Below the pieces are notes generated by a model. That model saw only the letters and a list, made by a program, of their open reading frames with translations, had not been told where the DNA came from and searched no databases. From NCBI GenBank assembly GCA_002633025.1, contig NMRB01000005.1, positions 509,082 through 573,081 of the forward strand: a stretch of 64,000 nucleotides of DNA. Reading direction: 5' to 3'. Below, piece after piece: positions 42,901 to 54,900 of this stretch (position 1 is the stretch's first letter; each line of letters opens with the position of its first letter). Position numbers and translations under genes: made by a program. This DNA comes from Notospermus geniculatus. Lineage: Eukaryota; Nemertea; Pilidiophora; Heteronemertea; Lineidae.

Positions 42901-45900
42901 CCTTCCGCTCTATAACTTAAGAACGACTGAAGATTTTGGATTCATATTTGGTGGAGGGATTTGGTGGAGGGATGTGTCATGGGCCAACGGTGTGTCACGT
43001 CATAGAATCGACCAAATCTGATTTTCCACTTTGCCACCAGGGGGCCAAAAATCCGAATCACATAAACTGTGATTGTGCCATTAATACTGAATGGAATCTT
43101 CAAAATACATGCCCGTCGGACTTGCACCCGGGGCGACGGGGGACGTTCAATGCTGTGCTTGTTTGCAGGGTAGAATACAAAAGAATACAAAAGATTAAGG
43201 TCGACCTTACACTTAAGGAAGCTTCTAGAATTCGGCCCTTTGAGTTTATCATTCACCCCTCAACTGTGCTTCGCTTCCACTCTAGTTTTGGTCGAATGTG
43301 TGATGCGACCCAGGCCCTGCTGAAGGAGGAGTGGTTCAGGGATGCTAAACCCGTTGATGTGGCTGTACAGCTGGCTACAGAGACGATGAGCAGTGTCCTC
43401 AAAGGTCTGATAGGACCAGACATCTGCTCAGCTACCGAATCAAGTATCACTCATATCCTGAGGAAGTTCCTTGACATGAACATTATACAGAACATACTGA
43501 AGGTAAGTCATGGTACTATTCACAGAATTAGAGTTAAAACAGAGAGAAAAAGGGAGTCAAGGCAGGAGAGCCACCCTGTCAATCACACAAGGAGTGGGCA
43601 AAGTCAGAACCCAGAGGTGACAAGTGCTGATGTTTCCACAGAGCACTCCGTTTCCATGGAGCACTCTGTTTCCACAGAGCACTCTGTTTCCACGGAGCAC
43701 TCTGAATGACTGGTTTGCTTCGATAACTCCATTTCTGATGATGCTCTCGATTACAGCTTGACAAGGTCATCAGAGGTGAAGTCAATGAAACGTTCCAATG
43801 CAGTCGCTCCATCAATGCCGGAAACTCCATCTATGAGACATTTAACAAACTGATCAATGGCACACATAAGGGTCGGAAAATTTCCAAGTGTGTCGAAGAT
43901 TTCTTCACAAGGAACTTGGCAACAATCGAGGATGTGCAAAGGTAAGTCTGTATTCATGTAAAAATCTGAGAAAGCTTAAAAAATCTTCATGTTCTACAAA
44001 CATATTACTGCCATTTACGTGGAGCAGTGGTAGGCCTACATTCCCAAAGTTGCTGAACTTACGCTCAGACCGTTGCTGGAGACAAACTCTTGAATTTCAT
44101 GGTCAGCTGCTTACACAAACAGACTGACAGACAGACAGACAGACAGTTGAATGATAGCTCTGTTGCTTTTTCCAGCTTCTTCGGTTTGATGATAGAAGTA
44201 CAGTCTGTCATGAAGGAAGACATCTTCAACTCAAGTTCAAGCGAATTTGGTGCCATTCTCGAAGCTGTCATAAGTGGTATTGTAAGACAGCAGCCTGGTA
44301 AGCTATGTTCAACTCAGAAATTTGATGATAAACATTCCCATGGCATTTGGTTTAAGAGTGTATGCAATGTGTTGTTGCAAGTCCAGTTCGTCTAGGCCTA
44401 TGCAATGTGATAGGCCTATTGCAAGTCGTAGCCGTGAGGATTATGTATGATATGTGACAGGGCAAATCTGTTTGCTTTTCTTTTTGTAGCCAACATCTGC
44501 TGGTTAGTGCATGCCATGTGTTATTGCAGGGACAAATAATTTCACCTACCTGTGTACCTGTTCAATAATGTTCCATGATTTCTTTTCAGTCTCCATGAAG
44601 ATCACCGAAATCTTCAAGAACTATACCAGCATCAAAGATCTGTTGCTCAAGACTGCCAAGGTTACACCAGACATGATCAACACCATCCTCCACTCCACCA
44701 TCAACTTGGATGTGGTATGTTGAGACCTTGTTTTTGATGACTTATGCTAGCTAGGAATGACTTGAGTATGTATTGGAGCAAAAGTAAAGTTACTCAGTGT
44801 GAGATGAAGACAAAGGTCAGAGGGTCGCAAGACACCATCGCAGATCTCTGGTGTCAATACATCTGTTTTTCTTTTCAGAGGAAATTCCAAAACATGACTG
44901 ATGCCAATGTGAAATTAATAGTTTGTTCACCTGTCGAACTCTCAAAATACATCCAAGTGCCACCGGTCTTCAAGTTGGACTTTGACGAATTGAGCGAAAG
45001 ACTCTGCACTGGTGTGCAGAACATCAGCATTTCTCAGATCACTGATGCCATCAACTTAGCAAAGGTTGCCATAAAGGTAAGATGTGAGGCAGCAACCATG
45101 CCTATTATACTTCATCTTTTCCACTTCGGTACTTGATATGACATACAGGAAACCTTTCTGAGGAAATCAAGGAGTGGTCCATTCACAGACTCTATTCATC
45201 GTTTCCACGATGTGACTCGGACAGTGTCCGCCATTGCTGACGTCGCCGTAATGACGCAAAGCCGGTGGGCAAAATGCATTGCTGATGATGCAAAGCTGGT
45301 GGGCAAAACGCACAACGTCACAGAACGATGTACCGGTAGGCCTGGGCCTACGTCATGGAAACGATGAATACTGCAGAGGGTAAGAAGTAGTAAATCTGCC
45401 AAGTATGAAATCTCGGGCCCATTCCAGCCCCCTGAGGTAAAAGGGATCCATTGGTGTGGGAATTCATTTGGTCACTTTCTCAATTATTCATGTACAGATT
45501 GGGGAGTCGAACAACCCAAGCATCGTGGCATCGAACTGGCTGGACAAGGTCAGTGACCATCTGTCCGACATCTTCAAATACGGTGGCAGCCTCTTCAATA
45601 TCGTCGATATGGTGATGCCTTTTGATGTCAACAAAATCATCAAGATGCTACCACAGCTTCAGGAAGCAATCCTCAACAACACCCCAGAGAAGGTCTTTGA
45701 CAGGTTCGTAAAACATTCCTAAAGGTGCTTCTTAACGTGAGAGTTTTCTTGTGCAAGTTCATTGTCTGTGGGCAACCTAACTCTTTGATAGACGAGAGAT
45801 GAAGTCGACGTTTGTTGTCATTGTTATGTACCTTAACAACAGTTCTCCTGCAGTGCTGCTTTCTCTCTCCAGCCTCGTCTCCCTCATCCAGGACTTCGAA

Positions 45901-48900
45901 ATCTTCGCCACGACACCAGAGATGAAACAACTGGTGAAAGACTTGACAAAGTTTGCCAGCGGACTTCGGAATCTCAACCTCTTCAAATTCATTTTCAATG
46001 GTACGTATGTTCATTGAATCTTTGATGCACTGACCATCATGGTCAGGGGAAAGATGAAAATTCCTCAGTTAGTTGTTGTCCAACATTGCCCCATTCAGGT
46101 CCCAAGCCCATCTAGCACGTGCTGTTTGGAGTGCAGGAGAGGACGGCTAACTACATGTACTCGCCTCCATGGCCGGCAGGCTAGGCCATGCCATGGAGTG
46201 CCTTATGAATGATAAGGAATGCAGTATCCTCTCCTCCAATGTTCCTACTAAGATATCTAACCTCCTATTACAGTTCGTATGAGAGACCTGATAAAAAACG
46301 ATGATGATTTTAACAACTACTTGATCAAGGAGTTGGGCATGACACCAAACGCATCCAAAGCTCTTCTTGACTCAAGTTTCTCCTTCATAGAGGTAAGTGG
46401 TGGTGATGTCAGACATTTAGTCCTGCTCCTTTGTTTGTCAAGACCTTTGGTACTACCAATCCTACCAGGTAGGATTCTAGTCCACCTCACATCACGGCTG
46501 TGTTTTCTTGACCGGTAACGTTTCACTGCTTGGTTTCCAGATGGAGCTCATCGCCAAGAAGAACATCACCTCATACTTCTGTGACCCTGTGAAGCTGAAG
46601 ACCCTGAAAGGGATCCATTGGTGTGGGAATTCATTTGGTCACTTTCTCAATTATTCATGTACAGATTGGGGAGTCGAACAACCCAAGCATCGTGGCATCA
46701 AACTGGCTGGACAAGGTCAGCGACCATCTGTCCGACATCTTCAAATATGGTGGCAGCCTCTTCAATATCGTCGATATGGTGATGCCTTTTGATGTCAACA
46801 AAATCGTCAAGATGCTACCACAGCTTCAGGAAGCAATCCTCAACAACACCCCAGAGAAGGTCTTCGACAGGTTCGTAAAACATTCCTAAAGGTGCTTCTT
46901 AACGTGAGAGTTTTCTTGTGCAAGTTCATTGTCTGTGGGCAACCTAACTCTTTGATAGAAGAGAGATGAAGTCGACGTTTGTTGTCATTGTTATGTACCT
47001 TAACAACAGTTCTCCTGCAGTGCTGCTTTCTCTTCCAGCCTCGTCTCCCTCATCCAGGACTTCGAAATCTTTGCCACGACACCAGAGATGAAACAACTGG
47101 TGAAAGACTTGACAAAGTTTGCCAGCGGACTTCGTAATCTCAACCTCTTCAAGTTCATTTTCAATGGTATGTTCACTGACAACCTTTGATGAACTGATCA
47201 TCAAGGTTAGGGAAAGTTGAAAATTCCTCAACTACATTGTAGTTGTTGTCCAACAGTGCCTGTACCGTTTTTCGACTGTGCCCGTTTTTCGACTCTGCCC
47301 AGATCTTGAACCCATCTAGCACATGCAGTTTGGAGTCAAGATAGGATGGCTATCAACTCGCCTACATGCCTGGACTGGTATTCATAAAACTACATGGGCC
47401 GTATTCAATAAGGGTGTTTAGCTAAATCAGCGTACCAATTCTGCATTACACAGGTTATAGACCTAGAAACTATTGTTCTACGTTCTGTAAGCTGCCTGAT
47501 CCCTGGCATTTTACCCACACGATGATTACACGCGTCTAACATTCCTGGTGTCTTAGTGTGGGAGGACAATAGAAAGTGTTGGAAAAATTCTAGACAAGCC
47601 TTCCTGATCGTTCAACATTTCCTTCATGCTCTTTGACTTAGACGCAGGATAGTTAGACGCGTGTGATTATCCTGCGGATAAACGCCTCTGGTGAACCACC
47701 GTACAGACATCAGACAATAGTTTTCTAGGCCTTTAACCTGTGTAATGCAGAATTTGTACGCTGATTAGGCCAAAACACCCTTAAACGTGCGATGATCACC
47801 CTTATTGAATACAGGCCCTTAAGTCTAAGTGTGACACTTATCCTTTGTTCAACACAAAAGATAAGTATCACAGTTTGACTTAAGTAGGTTTATGAATACG
47901 GGGCCTGGTGTGTTAGGCCCTGGAGTCATTAGAAATGCAGTCAGTGTCCTCTTTTCCAATGTTCCTTCTAAGACATCTTACCTCCTATTACAGTTCGTAT
48001 GAGAGACCTGATCAAAAACGATGATGATTTTAACAACTACTTGATCAAGGAGTTGGGCATGACACCAAACGCATCCAAAGCTCTTCTTGACTCAAGTTTC
48101 TCCTTCATAGAGGTAAGTGGTGGTGATGTCAGACATTTAGTCCTGCTCCTTTGCTTGTCAAGACCTTTGGTACTACCAATCCTACCAGGTAGGATTCTAG
48201 TCCCCCCCTCACCTCACGGCTGTGTTTTCTTGACAGTAACGTTTCACTGCTTGGTTTCCAGATGGAGCTCATCGCCAAGAAGAACATCACCTCATACTTC
48301 TGTGACCCTGTGAAGCTGAAGACCCTGAGCTGATCTTCGACAAGACGATCAACGTGAAAGCCCAGGACATCACCGATCCACTCTGCTCGACGAATATCAA
48401 CAAGACGGCAGAGGTCATGGAGAAACTGATCAAAGAATTAGACATTGGAGAACTGATGAAAACAGTAAGATTCATTGCCATCATATTTTGAGACCATTTA
48501 TGGTGTAGTGATTGAGTGTGAGACTCAGGACTGGGAGGCCATGGGTTTGATTCCCTGCTGAGTGAGGTTCAAGTGATTGCTGAATGAGCTGCTTCTTGGT
48601 TTCCCCAGAAAACTTTCTGGAGAGATTACCGGTAACTAATAATGTGACTAATAATGTGAACCGCTTTGAGACTAGTGTTTGTCGTGCAAGGAATTACCCA
48701 ACGATTCTCTTTGCAATTACAGTTTGTATCGATGACAGCTGACCAGATGCTGAGCCAGGTCAACATGACTACAGATGACCTGAAGGATACGATGGAGAAA
48801 TTAAAACCCCTGGCGGATCAGCTTGACAAATACCTAAAAGAGTTTTCAGAATTAGCAGAAGCTCTGCCTGCTGTTCCCGGCAAAACGGGCCAACAAGGAG

Positions 48901-51900
48901 GTCCATCGGTTGCAAGACGTACGTTGTTTTTCATCTTGAATGAAATGATAATGATCATATCTTAACTTCTTTATAGATTGTAAATATGTTAGATTTGAAG
49001 TAGCAATGAGAGCATTAACAAAATTGCTTAGCCGCCCTGAATAGTTCATTTTCAAGTCCTAAGGTTGGACATGTACTGACACTGAAGGCCGAGGGAATGA
49101 CAAAGAACAGCAGGAAATCAATGATGACTGCTATTATTTTAAGCTAACAATAGTGCATTTGCTTCTGTAGGCTTAACAACTAGATATTTCAATTTCAGTC
49201 GAATCTCCAGAGGATGAGTGTAAGTAACATGACTGATCCTATTGCATGTTTGAACCTCTGTCTCAAAAATCTTGTCTCCTTTACATACCTTTGGAGTCTC
49301 ATGTCCTCTACCTGACGAGTCTTATGTCCTCTACCTGACAAGTCTTGTCTCCTCTACCTGACGAGTCTTATGTCCTCTACCTGACAAGTCTTGTCTCCTC
49401 TACCTGACGAGTCTTATGTCCTCTACCTGACAAGTCTTGTCTCCTCTACCTGATGAGTCTTATGTCCTCTACCTGACAAAATCCTCTACCTGACAAGTCT
49501 TGTCTCCTCTACCTGACGAGTCTTATGTCCTCTACCTGACAAGTCTTGTCTCCTCTACCTGACGAGTCTTATGTCCTCTACCTGACATAGACAAGTCTTG
49601 TCTCCGCTACTTTACGAGTCTTACTGTATGTCCTCTACCTGACGAGTCTTGTCTCCTCTACCTGACGAGTCTTTGTCTCTTCTATTTGATGAGGTCTTGC
49701 CTACTCTACCTGATGTGTCTACCTCCTCAACCTGATAAATCTTGCCTCCTCTATGTGATGAGTTTTGTCCCCTCTACCTTACTAGTCTATCCCTTTCCTC
49801 ACAAGTCATTAAATGAAAACTCTCATTCACCGATGCAGATGATCATTCATGAAGTTCTTGTTTTAACTCAATACAGCGTAGTATTCAAACTTGTGACATT
49901 ACTTTTGGTGACAGTTACTCATGTCGTACTCTTCTGTTTCTAGCAAACATGTTGTCCTCACTAAGCAGAATGCTGTGCGGCAGTCCTGACGCCATGACAT
50001 TCAAGGATGAGTTCGGTATCACAGACAGCATTGGCCAGACAGAAACCAACTCGAAAATGATGCAGAAAGAATTGGCCGACTTGCCTGGTAAATACCCTTC
50101 TCTTCTCATTATAACTTGTGGGGGGGAACTTAAAGTTGACATGTACAAATTTATGGCTCCAACACCAGGTACTCATTACGTGTTGCTTGGATGTCAGTGC
50201 AGCTTTACTGTTGGACCAATCTCATCTCATAAGTGAACCTCTACTTTTTCAGCTGAGTCTTGTGCCGACATCTATCGGGTGATACGAAACATACCTGGTG
50301 GCTCCATCGTGTGGGCTTACATCAAACCGTTGATGCTTGGGAAGATCCCATTCTCCCCGGACACACCAATCACGAGGAAGATTATGTCACAGGTCAGAGG
50401 TCAAACTCTTCACAATGTGATGAATAATGCAGGGTGTTGTTCACTTGTGAAATCGTAAGGTCATATCTTCTGGCTTGAATGACTGGAGAATTCCACTTCG
50501 TCGTGGTGAAGTGGTTGAGCCTATGTCACACCAAACTTCTGGGAGTTCTATCAGTCTATCACCTGTTCCTCATCTGCGGTAGGCCTACCAGTATATTATT
50601 GTTTTAATACAATATATTGTTTGTATTTCAGGCAAATACCACGTTCCAAGAGATCGAAGACATAAAACAGATGTTGCAAGAATTTGCCGAAAATGGTGGC
50701 GGACTCGGTGCAGTCACAAATAACTCTGGAAACATGCAGACTGTGAAGGTAGGTAACGTGGTCATTTTAAATCGGTTCTGATGACATCAGAGTAAGTACC
50801 GGTAATTAAGAATGCGTCTCTCTTTCATGTGGCCATCTGAAGGCACAATATATCATTTTTCACCTGGGAGCTGAGGGTCTAAGGTTTAAGCTGTTTTGTA
50901 CACAGTTCTGTTGCTGTTCCAGAAAGCCCTATCCAATCCGTTTGTGAGCGGTGCCATTGAAGAAATGATGGGAATGAAAGCAGATGATTTGATTAACATG
51001 ATGGAGGGCATGAGTTCCGTGCGGTCCGAGGACCTGGAGAAGATGCTCTACTACTCCAGAGTGATGCTGAACTACTCAGCCTGTATCGACCTTGACAGAT
51101 ATGTTGGCGTAGCAAATGAAAAGCGGAACTGGAGAATGTTGCTAAGCAACTTGGAAAGGATAGGAAGGTCATGGCAGGTATGGTGGCAGTGATCGTAGAA
51201 TAGGGTTCAAAAACATCAGCACGGCCGTCACTTCATGGTTGTGGATTTGATTCCAGGCCAGACCCTTTCTTAGTGTGACTGAGGCTCCTCCCTTCTCACT
51301 CTGGTGATGTGTTCTTGTGTCTGGGTCCTTCGATAAATCAAACCTGGGAGTTGCATTCCCAAATCAGAAAATATGCAGTTTCTGTGCTTTTGTTTACAGC
51401 AATTGTCTTCTTGGATGAAGAGTCAAGTCGAAAGAAACGTTCCATTCCTACAAATGATTCCTCTGTCCCCAAACACGTCAAGTACAAGATCAGGTTGGAT
51501 ATTGACAACACCCCACCAGTCCATCTAAGGTTCCAAGAGTAAGTAGACTTCAGAGATGAGTCTTTTACAATGACAAGACATGGTTTAAACAGTGTAAGCT
51601 GTAGTGTGTTTATGGTGTGGACATCATGTAAATAGCTGCAGTTATGAGCAGTGAATGAAGATTACCGGTACGGTATCTTGTGTAAGACAGTTGCTGGAAT
51701 ATCGAGACCCAGTCCTTCAGTCTGTTGAAATTGGCTCTCCCACATGGCCTCCAAAACTTTTTCAGGTATTCTAAGACTGGTCCTGCCGATGACTTCGCCA
51801 GTGATCTCCGCTACCTCAGGGCCTTCGTGCCACTACAGGACATGGTTGACAAGGCCATTGTTAGTGCCCAGATTGGCAAACCTGTCGCGACGCCATCCCT

Positions 51901-54900
51901 GAAAGTCAAACAGTTCCCCTATCCATGTTACAACAAAGACAGGCAAGTAATCACCAACATGACTTTTGATGATCTCTCATTTACCAGATGTGATGGTTCC
52001 TCTAGACACACATGTCATTTTCCATTTGTCATCATGTTTTGCAGTGAGTACGAACGGTGCATCATACCTTCATCATCTGACTTCTATTTCTTTCAGCTTT
52101 TTTGCGCGTGTCCGACACGTGCTCTTACCACTGATCATGGTGATCAGTTGGCTTATCTTTGTCGCCGTGGCTATGTTACTGAATCAGTCAGACATAGAGA
52201 ACTCGGCATGGAAGAGGTACCATGTTAGCGCTAAATAATAACGGCCTTAAGGTGCTCCTCTATGTTAGGGATTTCTTGTGCAAGTTGCCTCTCTGCTCGA
52301 CTGTAGACAACTACAGTCGTTCATGCTATTTGTCTCGGCGTAAGTCGTGAGGGGACAAGCAGTGGTGCCCATTGAGAGCCATTTTGCATGAGAACTCTCA
52401 CATGGAGCTGTGCCCTTAGTCATTTTAAACCTCACCAACCTAGCTGGTTAAAGAAAATGCTTTAGTCATTAGTGGCAAAGGTGTATTATATTTGGCAGTA
52501 GCAAAGGTGTATTATATTTGGTACCGTAGAAGCAAAGGTGTATTATATTTGGTACCTTAGTAGTAAAGGTGTATTATATTTGGCATTCACAACAGTGGAG
52601 TAATCTGCTTTATGGAGTTTGTTTGCATTCATTGGAAAGGTCTTTAGGAGCTATCACTGACAATACCGGTACTACATTGAAATCGCCATCCTGTGCAGTT
52701 TTCAATATGAAAGTTGTCTGTTGTGTCGTACATAGTTTCTGTGTACAGATCTCTGTGTATTCTTGGCCTTCCCGTCTGAGTGCAGACAGATTCATTGGTG
52801 TATAACCAGTTTTGGTTAATCTCGGCATACAGATGAGTCTATGCCATCAGATGTTCAGCATGGGGTAGTTCTCGCTGTGTAATTTAAGGAAAAACTGAAA
52901 TCGTTGGGGGTCATATTTCATTTTTAATCACTGATTTTCTCATTTCGGGAGGGGGGGAACAGTAATGGGATTGCCGAGATTACCCAATGCCAGAGTTCCA
53001 GCAATTGCACATTTCCGTTCCATTATTATCACATTTCATTTCACATTTTATTTCTTCCAATATTGTTGTTTTTGTCATCTCACATAATTGGTCACATCAA
53101 AACACTTAACATAATTGATTACCGGTACAGTTAATGTTTTGACCCTGAAGTACCAAGAGTTTAACCTCGTGCAACTCCTTTCACTGCAACAGTATTCGGC
53201 ATTGGATTAGCTTCAGCTGAGAATACAGCTGGGGTATTCACAGCTGGGGCACAGTTTAGGGAGAATACAGCTGGGGTATTCACAGGTGGGGTACAGTTTA
53301 GGGAGAATACAGCTGGGGTACAGTTTAGGGAGAATACAGCTGGGGTACAGTTTAGGGAGAATACAGCTGGGGTACAGTTCGGGAAGTGCAGGGGAATAGG
53401 GCCATTACAAGGTTGTTGAAGCCTGTGCAAGCTGCTGTACTGTACAATAGCAGGCAAAGAAGTTTCAATTGGCCTTGTAATGAAACCACCTCCTTCAACT
53501 GCTGTAAGTCTGGGTCAACTTGACAAGAGCACTGGATCCATTGCATGCTGAAAAACCCTGACACTCACAATGATTATTTCACCACAGGCAACAAGCTGGA
53601 CAAAACCACTTCTTGGACACCCTTTAGTTAGGATGTGCTTCTAGTTTTAACCGGCTTATTCTAACCTCTTTGCACATATTTTTCTCTTCACTACAGCTTC
53701 CTTAACTATTTCACGTTTTTACTTCCGTTGTTGATGGTGTTGGCCTGGTTTGTCCAGATCGCAGTCATGATTCGTGCGACTGTAGCTGAACGAGAGACTG
53801 GATTATGTGAGGTAGTAATCGGCAAGAATTTTGGATTGTTTTGCATGATAAACTTAAAATAAGATAAAATTCCACAGTTGTGACCCATTTAAAGAACATT
53901 TCATTGATGAGGGTAACTTCCTACTTGCTAACAAACAGCAAGGTGAAATGCGATGGTTATGACCCTTGTCCTGTACCAGGATATTTTCTTTGACCTAAAT
54001 GTTGTCCTGCACCGGGATATCGTCCATGGGCCAGGATATTGGACCAGAATATTGTCCTGGAACAGGCTGTTGTCCTGTACAAAGATGTCAAACAGACACA
54101 GGATAATGTCCTCTACCAGGATATCATCTGTACCAGGATAGTGTCCTGGACCAGGATACTGGCCTGACAGCACAAGGATATTGTCCTGTACCAGGATGGT
54201 GTCCTGGACCAGGATATTATCTTGTACCAGGATATTGTCCTATACCAGGATAGTGTCCTGGACCAGGATATTATCTTGTACCAGGATATTATCCTGTACC
54301 AGGATCGTGTCCTGGACCAGGATATTGTCCTGTACAGCACAAGGATATCATCCTGTACCAGGATATTTCTCATTTCAGACCCTGCGAGTCATGGGGATGA
54401 GCAGTGTAATGAATTTCCTCTCCTGGTTCTTCTCATCGATGCTCTCCATGACGCTGATGTCAGTCATCATGGTCGTCATCCTGAAGGTCTCCAATCTACT
54501 GCCGTACAGCAATTGGTTGATCTTAATCTTCTTTTTCTTGGCGTTCTCGCTGTCGACAACGATGATGTGGTAAGTGTAAGAGGATGCAGGAGACCAACTC
54601 TCAGTGGGTATTTAAGACATTACAGGCAGTTGCTGTGGAATTTAACCCACTGCATGACTAGGCCTACAATAGGCTGTAGGATACCAATTTGTTTCAATTT
54701 CAGCTTGCAACCTTATGTAGCCCTACTGTACTTCCCCAGAACCCGAAGATTTTTTTGCTGGGAAGGTGCCCGCAGAGTCAACGAAGCAACAGAGTACAGA
54801 ACAGTCAATGATTAACCCTCGACTGAGTAGGCCTACCATTTTAGGCCTAAATGGAAATTGGACCAATAACTGTTGAGTTTGACTTGTTCATTGTTTCTGC

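Larger units (their letters stand above)
52217..53696 (+). other. Intron between the extra TM2-like exon and TM2
   Basis: It holds MITE-like arms around 52250-52400 (TGTGCAAGTTGCC...; CATGAGAACTCTCACATGG), a 27-bp tandem repeat (52475-52582) and another minisatellite (53219-53385). The sequence 52830-53160 shows nothing recognisable. Confidence 0.6.

Noticed and set aside
42936-43709. 257-codon open frame as one gene
   Set aside because: Its first half is MITE sequence and its end is intron; only 43286-43502 is supported as an exon.
46541-46792. Read-through of the cut D exon as a real exon
   Set aside because: It runs into intron and then the next A exon in the wrong frame, ending at a stop; it is a product of the duplication junction.
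49300-49800. CRISPR-like array
   Set aside because: There are no unique spacers; units are contiguous 24-bp tandem copies in a eukaryotic intron.
54181-54815. Open frames of 130 and 197 codons
   Set aside because: They are generated by the minisatellite and by off-frame reading of the TM3-TM4 exon.
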